From an uncultured bacterium (GTDB lineage Bacteria; Verrucomicrobiota; Lentisphaeria; Oligosphaerales; Oligosphaeraceae), in contig URJM01000100.1 of assembly GCA_900548225.1 (NCBI GenBank), positions 1 through 5,442 on the forward strand: a stretch of DNA of 5,442 bases, read 5' to 3'. The notes under the pieces were generated by a model that saw only the letters and a program-made list of their open reading frames with translations, was not told where the DNA came from and made no database searches. Both the position numbers and the translations under genes were made by a program. Below, in pieces: positions 1 to 5,435 of the stretch (position 1 is its first letter; each line of letters starts with the position of its first letter).

Positions 1-981
1 GCCGTCGTCCGCCAGCAGGTCCGTTATGACTGACGCGTTCCTGTTATGGGTGAAGAGGTTCTTCTCGAAACGCTCCTTGTTGTGTGAGATGACGGCGTTT
101 GCGGCATTCAGGATATTTGGCGTGGAACGGTAGTTTTCCTCGAGCTTGACCACCTTCGCGTCGGGAAAGTCCGTCACAAAGGACATGATATTGCCGTAGT
201 CGGCACCGCGCCAGGAGTAGATTGCCTGGTCGGGATCGCCTGTGACATGGACGTTCTCGTGCTCTCCCGCGAGCAGTTTCATCAGGAGATACTGGAGATG
301 GTTCGTATCCTGGTATTCGTCGATGAGGATATACCTGAACCGGCTGTTGTAGATTTCGCGGATTGCCGGCTGTTCGCGCAGCAGCCTCACCATCATGAGG
401 AGCAGATCGTCAAAGTCCAGGGCGTTTGACTCCCGCAGCCGCCTGTCGTATTCCCTGGCGACCTCCGTGAGCATTTCGCCGGAGACGGAGCCGAAGTCCT
501 CCTTCCGTGCCAGCTCCTCGTATGCGAGGTCGCGGTTCTTGGCCGTCCCGATGAAGTGCCCCGCAAGGGATGCGCTGAGCTGCTTCGGCGCGCCCGGCAG
601 TCGGGAGATGATGTTCGTCAGGAGCGAAGCCTGGTCCGTGGCGTCGTATATCGTGAAGTCGCTGTTCCGTCCGCAGTCGAGCCTTTCAATGTCCTTGCGC
701 AGGAATCGGGCGCAGCATCCATGGAATGTGCCCAGGTTGACAGGCGCCTCGCCCGCCAGTGCGGCCACCCTCTCGCGCATCTCCCTGGCCGCCTTGTTTG
801 TGAAGGTCATCGCAAGAATCTGGCTTGGCCAGACCCCCTGGCTCTGAAGCCACGCGATGCGGCGGGTGACAACCCGCGTCTTGCCGCTGCCGGCACCTGC
901 TATCACCAGCATCGGCCCGTCCTTGTGAGTGACTGCCTGGAGTTGGGCAGGCGTCAGGTTTTCAAGGATGGGGTTGGACAT
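1..981 (-). CDS. UvrD/PcrA-type superfamily 1 DNA helicase, N-terminal part (runs off left edge)
   Basis: This is the ATP-dependent 3'-5' DNA helicase family used in nucleotide excision repair, mismatch repair and replication restart; it acts in the cytoplasm. The frame is open from the ATG at 981 to base 1, giving 327 residues with no stop. Visible motifs are LTPAQLQAV (residues 9-17, Q-motif region), Walker A AGAGSGKT (28-35), TFTNKAAREM (59-68, motif Ia), GTFHGCCARFLR (84-95, motif Ib), DEYQDTN (221-227, Walker B/motif II), GDPDQAIYSWRGAD (248-261, motif III) and LEENYRS (280-286, motif IV). Family members are usually about 650-750 residues, so a little under half is present; domains 2A/2B and motifs V-VI lie outside. 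The 981 start is favoured because an in-frame stop lies at 997-999 and the next Met (24) would remove the Q motif. No Shine-Dalgarno sequence precedes it. UvrD, PcrA and Rep cannot be told apart from this part, so no symbol is given. Confidence 0.95.
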   Translation of the reverse strand, partial: MSNPILENLTPAQLQAVTHKDGPMLVIAGAGSGKTRVVTRRIAWLQSQGVWPSQILAMTFTNKAAREMRERVAALAGEAPVNLGTFHGCCARFLRKDIERLDCGRNSDFTIYDATDQASLLTNIISRLPGAPKQLSASLAGHFIGTAKNRDLAYEELARKEDFGSVSGEMLTEVAREYDRRLRESNALDFDDLLLMMVRLLREQPAIREIYNSRFRYILIDEYQDTNHLQYLLMKLLAGEHENVHVTGDPDQAIYSWRGADYGNIMSFVTDFPDAKVVKLEENYRSTPNILNAANAVISHNKERFEKNLFTHNRNASVITDLLADDG

Positions 982-997
982 CTGGTGTGGCTGGATT

Positions 998-1036
998 CAG
1001 GCGCCAGGCACGCCGCATGGGTGCGCCTGACGCCTG
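998..1036 (-). other. Long imperfect stem-loop between lysS and the helicase gene
   Basis: Two 16-base arms (998-1013 and 1021-1036) surround a 7-base loop (1014-1020). Read as minus-strand RNA, 13 positions form Watson-Crick pairs, two form G-U pairs and one is an A-C mismatch. The arms are GC-rich and contain an internal partial repeat of CAGGC. The stem ends 16 bases before the helicase ATG and lies 57 bases past the lysS stop. No U-tract follows it on either strand, so it is not a classical intrinsic terminator. It could slow or partly stop transcription, protect the 3' end of the lysS message, or influence helicase translation. The pairing is read directly from the sequence; the role is inferred. 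Confidence 0.6.
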
Positions 1037-1092
1037 TGGAGTGGTTGGGTTGGTGTAGTGGATGGCTGGAGGCTCCCCGGAGGGCAGGGCGC

Positions 1093-2604
1093 CTATGCCT
1101 TCGGCTTCATTGCAGGGAAGAGGATGACGTCGCGGATTGACTTGGTGCCCGTGAGGAGCATCACGAGGCGGTCGATTCCCAGTCCGAGCCCGCCGGTGGG
1201 CGGCATTCCGTATTCGAGTGCGGTGATGAAGTCCTCGTCAATGCGCTCCACCTCGCCTTCCTGGTCGGCGCGGCCAATCAACTGGGCGTTGAATCTTGAA
1301 CGCTGGTCGATCGGGTCGTTGAGCTCCGTGTATCCCGGGCACATCTCCCGCCCGTCAATCTCGAGTTCGAAGACATCGACGAGCTCGGGGTTGTCGGGGC
1401 AGCGTTTTGCGAGGGGGACGAGGTATGCGGGAAGCCTTGTGACGAAGGTGGGCTGGATGAGGGTCTCCTCGATGAGCCGGTCGTAGATTTCGTGGGAGAC
1501 ATGGAAGGAGTCCCACTCCTCGTCGATTTCAAGACCCAGGTCACGTGCCTTCCGCTTCTGCGTGTCGAGGTCCAGCGACCACCAGTCCGCCCCCATCTTC
1601 TCCTCGAGGAGTTCGTGGAAAGTGACTCTCCGCCAGGGGCTTTCCAGGTTGATTTCGTTGCCGTCCTCCCCCTTGATGACCAGGGTTCCGATTGACCTCA
1701 TGGCGACAGTCGTGATAAGCGACTCCATGATTTCCATCATTCCGCGGCAGTCGGAGTACGCCTGGTAGAGTTCGAGGACCGTGAATTCGGGGTTGTGCTT
1801 GTGGTCCATGCCCTCGTTTCGGAAGTCGCGGCCAATCTCGTAGACCTTTTCGAAGCCGCCTACAATCAGGCGCTTCAGGTAGAGTTCCGGGGCGATGCGC
1901 AGATACATCGGGATGTCCAGCGCATTGAAGTGGGTCTTGAAGGGACGGGCCGCGGCGCCGCCGGCAAGGGTCTGGAGAATCGGGGTCTCAACCTCCATGA
2001 AACCACGCTCGTCCAGGAAACGGCGGCATTCACGGACAATCTTTGAGCGCATTGCAAGGACGCTTCTTGTGGAGTCGTTGCAGATCATGTCGAGGTAGCG
2101 CTGGCGGTAGCGCTGCTCCATGTCCTGGAGGCCGTGGAACTTTTCGGGGAGCGGGAGGAGGCTCTTGGAGAGGAGTTCGTAGATTGACACCCGGAGGGAA
2201 AGCTCGCCCGTGCGGGTGTGGAAGGGGGTTCCCTCGGCCAGGATGATGTCGCCAATGTCGAGGGACTTGAACTCCGCATACGGCTCGTCGCCAAGTTCGC
2301 TGCGCTGGAGGTAGATCTGGATGTTGCCGGACTCGTCCTTCAAATTGGCGAAGGTGGACTTGCCCATGACGCGGCGTGCCATCAGGCGCCCCGCGATGCG
2401 GAATGAAGGAACCTCGGCCCCGGAGGATTCGTCAAGCTGGGCGTCTGAATACTTTTCGCGAATCTCGGAGATGTGCGTGAGGTCGTCGACGCGACGGCCA
2501 TAGAGATTCTTGCCCGCGGCGCGCATGCTTTCAACCTTCGCTCGCCTCAGGGCAATCACATTTGTATTCTCAATGGGTGCGTCCTGAAAGGTGTCTTCTG
2601 TCAT
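1093..2604 (-). CDS. lysS: Lysyl-tRNA synthetase, class II
   Basis: It charges tRNA-Lys with lysine using ATP, in the cytoplasm, normally as a homodimer. The 503-residue length matches bacterial class II LysRS (E. coli has 505). An N-terminal helix is followed by an OB-fold anticodon-binding domain at about residues 68-145 (AGRLMARRVMGKSTFANLKD). The catalytic core has motif 1 (ERGFMEVETPIL, 199-210), motif 2 (FRNEGMDHKHNPEFT, 261-275) and motif 3 (GGLGLGIDRLVML, 471-483). Lysine- and ATP-site residues known from E. coli are present at nearly the same numbers: Glu240, Arg262, Glu278, Tyr280, Tyr425 (Phe in E. coli) and Glu427. One differs: Pro423 stands where E. coli has Asn424. The ATG at 2604 gives a normal N-terminus and has a weak AGAG six bases upstream. 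The plsY stop is 57 bases upstream. Identification is near certain. Confidence 0.98.
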   Translation of the reverse strand: MTEDTFQDAPIENTNVIALRRAKVESMRAAGKNLYGRRVDDLTHISEIREKYSDAQLDESSGAEVPSFRIAGRLMARRVMGKSTFANLKDESGNIQIYLQRSELGDEPYAEFKSLDIGDIILAEGTPFHTRTGELSLRVSIYELLSKSLLPLPEKFHGLQDMEQRYRQRYLDMICNDSTRSVLAMRSKIVRECRRFLDERGFMEVETPILQTLAGGAAARPFKTHFNALDIPMYLRIAPELYLKRLIVGGFEKVYEIGRDFRNEGMDHKHNPEFTVLELYQAYSDCRGMMEIMESLITTVAMRSIGTLVIKGEDGNEINLESPWRRVTFHELLEEKMGADWWSLDLDTQKRKARDLGLEIDEEWDSFHVSHEIYDRLIEETLIQPTFVTRLPAYLVPLAKRCPDNPELVDVFELEIDGREMCPGYTELNDPIDQRSRFNAQLIGRADQEGEVERIDEDFITALEYGMPPTGGLGLGIDRLVMLLTGTKSIRDVILFPAMKPKA

Positions 2605-2661
2605 AAGTATCTCTGTATGAAGTGGTTATGTTGTTTTTTAGGATTTCTAAGGGGATGTGGG
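2605..2661 (-). promoter_or_regulatory. AT-rich plsY-lysS gap with weak lysS ribosome-binding site
   Basis: This 57-base gap is clearly richer in A and T than the genes on both sides. On the minus strand it has an A6 tract (2634-2639) and an AGAG (2611-2614) six bases before the lysS ATG, the nearest thing to a Shine-Dalgarno sequence ahead of any main gene here. Its composition would suit an internal promoter for lysS, but I could not find a -35/-10 pair with acceptable spacing, so no promoter boxes are called. Confidence 0.3.
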
Positions 2662-3393
2662 CTACCTGCGCGCCGCCTTCTTCCTGGACCCCGTGCGCTT
2701 CATGGAACCAGGGGATTTCTTCCTCGGAAGCGCCCCGCCGGGCTTCTTCTGCGGAAGCTTGCAAAAGGAGTTTTCGCATCCCGCAATGAGTCTCTGGATG
2801 TTTTCCTTGTGCCTGTAGATGACGATTGCGACCATGATTTCAATCATCATGACCACAGGCCATCCGATGTTTTCCCATGCGCACGCCTGGAAGAGAATGG
2901 AGAGGAATCCGACAGCGGCCGCCGCTCCGATGCTTGCGATTGCCACGACTCTCGTGCGGAATTCCAGCACGACCCAGAGGCAGAATCCGATTACGACCGG
3001 CCAGAATGCCAGTCCGAGGACTGCCCCCGCTCCCGTGGCGACTCCCTTTCCGCCCTTGAATTTCAGCCACACCGGGAAGATGTGGCCGAGGACTGCCCCA
3101 GCCGCGCCTAGAAGCTTCGCGATGGAGACGGCGTTGAATTCGAGGCGTCCCGCGAGCCAGATTCCCAGGATGACTCCCAGGTATCCCTTGAAGAAGTCAA
3201 GGAGGAAGCATATCTTCCCCCAGCCGCCGCCAATCACCCGCGTCACATTGGTCGAGCCGATGTTCTTGCTGCCACGGGTGCGTATGTCCACATCGTTGAG
3301 AAAGCCGATTAGAAGCCCCCAGGGCACGCTTCCAAGAAGATATCCCAGTAGGAAAATCAGCGCGGATGCTAGTATGAAGTCTGGCGATGACAT
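2662..3393 (-). CDS. plsY: Acyl-phosphate:glycerol-3-phosphate acyltransferase PlsY, with a basic C-terminal tail
   Basis: An inner-membrane enzyme that transfers an acyl chain from acyl-phosphate (made by PlsX) to position 1 of glycerol-3-phosphate, the first step of phospholipid synthesis. The 243-residue protein has about six or seven hydrophobic segments (near residues 7-30, 61-82, 90-107, 122-144, 148-170 and 177-193). All three family motifs are visible: GSVPWGLL (21-28), GSKNIGSTNVTRVIG (41-55) and FKGGKGVATGAG (112-123), preceded by GHIFPVWL (103-110). The usual family ending, RHKENIQRL (194-202), is followed by about 33 extra residues, low in complexity and rich in Lys, Arg, Pro and Gly, so the protein is longer than the usual 190-215. 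By the positive-inside rule the tail should be cytoplasmic. The start at 3393 gives a standard N-terminus but has no Shine-Dalgarno sequence. It lies 50 bases after nadK. No plsX is in view. Confidence 0.96.
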   Translation of the reverse strand: MSSPDFILASALIFLLGYLLGSVPWGLLIGFLNDVDIRTRGSKNIGSTNVTRVIGGGWGKICFLLDFFKGYLGVILGIWLAGRLEFNAVSIAKLLGAAGAVLGHIFPVWLKFKGGKGVATGAGAVLGLAFWPVVIGFCLWVVLEFRTRVVAIASIGAAAAVGFLSILFQACAWENIGWPVVMMIEIMVAIVIYRHKENIQRLIAGCENSFCKLPQKKPGGALPRKKSPGSMKRTGSRKKAARR

Positions 3394-3426
3394 CTTGCGA
3401 TGGTTTGTCTGTGTTGAAAGTCGTTT

Positions 3427-3442
3427 GCGGCGTCGCGGCGTC
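3427..3442. repeat. Two tandem copies of an 8-bp GC-rich unit after nadK
   Basis: GCGGCGTC (plus strand) occurs twice in direct succession, just beyond the nadK stop codon (3444-3446) in the nadK-plsY gap. It forms no clear hairpin and has no U-tract. It is probably simple slippage-type repetition with no evident function. Confidence 0.5.
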
Positions 3443-3443
3443 G

Positions 3444-4226
3444 CTAGAGTGCGTCTCTCCCGTGCATTCTACGCAGATTATAGCACTCCTGGCACCTGAA
3501 CTCGTCAAGCCCGTAGATGCGGGCTTTTTCCCGTGCCGCGGCGATGGTGAATTCATCCCCGTCAGTCAATTCAACTCCCTTCGGGCTGTTTCCCGCCTGG
3601 AGGATTGCGGGGCCTCGCAGGATTTTGACGGAAATCGAGGAGTCCTCCCCGACGACGAGGAATTGCTCCCCGTCGATTGGGTTGCTGTATGCCAGCCCGA
3701 TTCCACGCTCGAAGGCGCCGCGGGTGATGCTCTTGAAGTAGCCCGTGGAACCGTATGGCGTGGCGATGACAAGCGCGTCGGCAATGACCCTGGGAAGCGG
3801 GGCGCCGCCGTTGACGCTTGCCTGGAAGCGGATTGCCCCAAGGGGGTGCAGCCGACGCTCCAGGACGATGTCGTTGAGGGCGGTCAGTTCACGGCCGTGG
3901 ACAGATGCGCGGAGCTTCATATACTCCGCGAGGGCGATGCGTCCCTCGAAGAACGCATCAAGGCATTGTCGTTCGTAGTGGCGCTGGCACCTTGGGTTGT
4001 GGCTCTTGTCGCGCAGGGGAAGCTTGGGGATTCCGGGGAAGTCCCTTTCGGCGCCGAGCAGGGTGCCGTCACCCCCGTATGAGAAGACCAGGCCAGGCGT
4101 CTCGGAGGAGTCCATGTCAAGGATTTCGACGGGATACTCCGAGAGCAAGGGCAGCAGTTCGTCGCGGTATTGTCCTACGACCTTTGCCCTGATGGGGCTT
4201 CCGGTTGTTTTGTTGGGAAAGGGCAT
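3444..4226 (-). CDS. nadK: Divergent NAD kinase
   Basis: NAD kinase phosphorylates NAD to NADP using ATP in the cytoplasm and so supplies NADPH for biosynthesis. In this 260-residue protein the nucleotide-binding motif GGDGTLLGAE is at 51-60, a variant NE motif reads LND (117-119), and the signature TPYGSTGY (156-163, usually TPTGSTAY) follows Asp150. SNPI (181-184) lies in the C-terminal domain. It departs from typical NadK: the stretch that usually follows GGDG (IPVLGINLGRLGFL-like) is replaced by GIPKLPLRDKSHNPRCQRHYERQC (65-88), and the N-terminus lacks an obvious first beta strand. Cys80, His83 and Cys88, with Cys245-x2-Cys248 near the C-terminus, could form a metal site, which is an inference. 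The ATG at 4226 is the only normal start; no ATG, GTG or TTG occurs in frame for at least 60 bases upstream, and no good Shine-Dalgarno sequence is present. It lies 41 bases after the transducer gene. Another GGDGT-type kinase is possible but less likely. Confidence 0.85.
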   Translation of the reverse strand: MPFPNKTTGSPIRAKVVGQYRDELLPLLSEYPVEILDMDSSETPGLVFSYGGDGTLLGAERDFPGIPKLPLRDKSHNPRCQRHYERQCLDAFFEGRIALAEYMKLRASVHGRELTALNDIVLERRLHPLGAIRFQASVNGGAPLPRVIADALVIATPYGSTGYFKSITRGAFERGIGLAYSNPIDGEQFLVVGEDSSISVKILRGPAILQAGNSPKGVELTDGDEFTIAAAREKARIYGLDEFRCQECYNLRRMHGRDAL

Positions 4227-4267
4227 CTCTTGAAGAGGAAAGCCTATTATGCGGGCGGGGCGGTCTG

Positions 4268-5176
4268 TCAGCCGCCAATCTTGTATTGGAGGTTCACGAC
4301 GAAACGCAGCGCGGCATTGCCAGGCAGCCCGACTGTCGAAAAGGGCTGCAGCCGGACCTGCTTCATTCGGTTGAGAAGCTCCATCGCGGCATCGTTCATC
4401 TGGGCACTGTCGGATTTCGCGGAAAGGTAGCCCGAAAGTATACGGCCCTGGGGATCAACCATCAGGGTCACCTGGGCGTTGCGGGGAGGGGTGGACAGGT
4501 TGGAAGGGGCAACCTGGTCCCAAATGCGCTGCATGGCAGGCTGAAGACAACTCACAAGGTAGTTGTCGTAGGCAGTGAGCTGAACGCCGCTTAAAGCCGG
4601 ATTCGGATTCCCGGTGGGACGGGATATGGTCGCATGACCACTCCGGCGGACCGATTGGTCAATGCGACGCTCAAGCTCACGGGCAGTGTCGGGACGGGGA
4701 CGCTGGGGCTTCGAGGGCTGCGAGGGAACCTTCGTGGACTCCGCCTGCGCAAGACGCTCCTTGAGACGGTCCTGACGGCTTTGCTTCGGAGGCTCCGGAG
4801 GCTTCGGCTTCTCGACAGGCTTGGGCTTTGGCGGCTTCGGCTTTGGCGGCTCGGGCGCCGGAGGCTCTGGCTTTGGCGGCTCTGGCTTTGGCGGCTCGGG
4901 CTTGGGAGGCTCGGGCTTGGGAGGCTCGGGCTTGGGAGGCTCGGGCTTGGGAGGCTCAGGCGCCGGAGGCTCGGGCGCCGGAGGCTGCTCGCCGGGGGAG
5001 GAGCTGCCGTCCACAGGAGTGACATCGATGAACTCGACTTCCCTGAAGGGTGGTGGCGGTTTGTCGCCTTTAAAGAAAATCCCAAGGGCGAGAAGGCCAA
5101 GAAGCAAGACGTGGATGGACGCGCTTATGACTATGCCCGTCCCGAACATCCCTGATTTCCCTGTCTTGCCTCGCAT
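4268..5176 (-). CDS. TonB/TolA-type energy transducer protein
   Basis: A protein of this type is anchored in the inner membrane, crosses the periplasm, and passes proton-motive force from an ExbBD- or TolQR-type motor to the outer membrane. From the ATG at 5176 it has 302 residues: a short basic N-terminus, one membrane helix (about 11-35), a proline-rich rod of PEPPK-like repeats (about 65-130), a charged, probably helical linker (131-179) and a TonB-like C-terminal domain (about 199-302; VTLMVDPQGRILSGYL, then a helix and a final strand RFVVNLQYKI). The helix has Ser18 and His22 with S-x3-H spacing, matching the Ser16/His20 pair of E. coli TonB needed for coupling. The open frame extends upstream to a TTG at 5299, but that extension has no signal-like features, so 5176 is preferred. 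No Shine-Dalgarno sequence is visible. No exbB, exbD, tolQ or tolR lies in the window, so TonB and TolA cannot be separated. Confidence 0.85.
   Translation of the reverse strand: MRGKTGKSGMFGTGIVISASIHVLLLGLLALGIFFKGDKPPPPFREVEFIDVTPVDGSSSPGEQPPAPEPPAPEPPKPEPPKPEPPKPEPPKPEPPKPEPPKPEPPAPEPPKPKPPKPKPVEKPKPPEPPKQSRQDRLKERLAQAESTKVPSQPSKPQRPRPDTARELERRIDQSVRRSGHATISRPTGNPNPALSGVQLTAYDNYLVSCLQPAMQRIWDQVAPSNLSTPPRNAQVTLMVDPQGRILSGYLSAKSDSAQMNDAAMELLNRMKQVRLQPFSTVGLPGNAALRFVVNLQYKIGG
4818..4982 (-). repeat. Eleven 15-bp tandem units encoding the proline-rich spacer
   Basis: Eleven consecutive 15-base units lie inside the transducer gene. Four adjacent units (4893-4952) are identical (plus strand GGCTCGGGCTTGGGA), two others (4863-4892) are identical to each other, and the rest differ at a few positions. 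Each encodes five residues of the PEPPK/PAPEP/PKPKP type. The period is a multiple of three, so gain or loss of a unit keeps the frame and only changes rod length. The identical block suggests recent expansion. Confidence 0.95.
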
Positions 5177-5217
5177 GACGCATAATGTAATGGGTTCTTC
5201 CCCGTTGAGTGATGCAT
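5131..5217 (-). other. Possible 28-codon upstream ORF overlapping the transducer start
   Basis: An ATG at 5217 is preceded, after five bases, by GGGAGGGGG, the best Shine-Dalgarno-like sequence in the window. The frame runs 28 codons (MHHSTGKNPLHYASCEARQG and eight more) and stops 43 bases past the transducer ATG, in another frame. The peptide resembles nothing I know. It could be a leader that couples or limits translation of the transducer, or a chance match in a G-rich stretch. I do not call it a gene. Confidence 0.2.
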
Positions 5218-5370
5218 AGCTGCCCCCTCCCGTCCTGCCTGGCTGCGGAGAACTCTTGGGAATGGAAGTGCTGGAGGCCGGTTGCCCCCTCCACTGCAAA
5301 ATAAATGCAATCCCCTTCGACTTTCTCTTGTCACGCCGTAGGTCTTCAGCGAATGCGGTTCTCCCCCGCG
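5177..5370 (-). promoter_or_regulatory. Upstream region of the transducer gene
   Basis: This 194-base stretch between the terminator and the transducer start is the likely place for the promoter of the gene run, since transcription from further right should mostly end at the terminator. It contains an AT-rich patch (5298-5308), a 10-bp direct repeat TGCCCCCTCC (plus strand, 5221-5230 and 5283-5292), and ATTACATTATG just before the start. I could not find a -35/-10 pair with good spacing, so no boxes are assigned. No convincing gene is present. Confidence 0.35.
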
Positions 5371-5393
5371 AAAAAAAAACGGGGCATTCCCCG
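5371..5393 (-). terminator. Intrinsic (Rho-independent) terminator
   Basis: On the minus strand CGGGG-AATG-CCCCG (5393-5380) forms a perfect 5-bp GC stem with a 4-base loop, followed directly by nine U residues (5379-5371). This is the classic intrinsic terminator form, and it points leftward only. It most likely ends a transcript from a gene beyond the right edge. It could also be an attenuator, because a -10-like GATAAT lies upstream at 5441-5436. Confidence 0.85.
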
Positions 5394-5397
5394 AAAT

Positions 5398-5410
5398 CCG
5401 CGAACAGCGG
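5398..5410 (-). other. Small hairpin just before the terminator
   Basis: CCGC-TGTTC-GCGG on the minus strand gives a 4-bp stem with a 5-base loop, four bases ahead of the terminator stem. It is part of a series of three hairpins at the right edge. Confidence 0.4.
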
Positions 5411-5422
5411 TTATTGTATTTC

Positions 5423-5435
5423 ATCGGCTCCCGAT
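5423..5435 (-). other. Small hairpin at the right edge enclosing a GGGAG
   Basis: ATCGG-GAG-CCGAT on the minus strand gives a perfect 5-bp stem with a 3-base loop. The GGGAG inside it lies four bases before an ATG (5424-5422) that opens a frame running through the terminator. This could be 3'-UTR structure of an upstream gene or a hidden ribosome-binding site. The sequence does not decide. Confidence 0.35.

Noticed and set aside
556..1140. 194-codon plus-strand open frame
   Set aside because: It is antisense to the helicase gene, whose motifs are in the correct order on the minus strand, and its own translation has no recognisable features.
2570..2779. 69-codon minus-strand frame bridging the plsY end and lysS start
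   Set aside because: It overlaps both genes out of frame, has no ribosome-binding site, and the plsY and lysS frames explain the sequence better.
3427..3442. GCGGCGTC tandem pair as an operator
   Set aside because: Only two GC-rich 8-bp copies are present right after a stop codon, with no dyad symmetry or promoter nearby. Chance repetition is enough.
2473..3499. Two long plus-strand open frames across lysS/plsY
   Set aside because: Both are antisense to plsY with its three conserved motifs. The apparent proteins are low-complexity mixtures with no domain.
3387..4082. 231-codon plus-strand open frame
   Set aside because: It lies antisense to nadK, which has clear kinase motifs. The translation shows no recognisable domain and no ribosome-binding site was found.
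4634..5219. Plus-strand open frames giving Gly/Leu/Arg-rich or GGSG-repeat proteins
   Set aside because: They are antisense readings of the 15-bp proline repeat array. GC-rich tandem repeats without stops keep several frames open, and the minus-strand frame has a membrane helix and a TonB-like domain that explain it.
5177..5299. N-terminal extension of the transducer from a TTG at 5299
   Set aside because: The added 41 residues have no signal or conserved character. Starting at the ATG at 5176 gives the short basic N-terminus followed by a membrane helix that is typical of the family.
5131..5424. 97-codon frame starting at the ATG at 5424
   Set aside because: It reads through the terminator hairpin and U-tract, giving FFF from the T-run, and ends inside the transducer gene in another frame. 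It is not plausible as a gene, though its start is noted as a possible leader.
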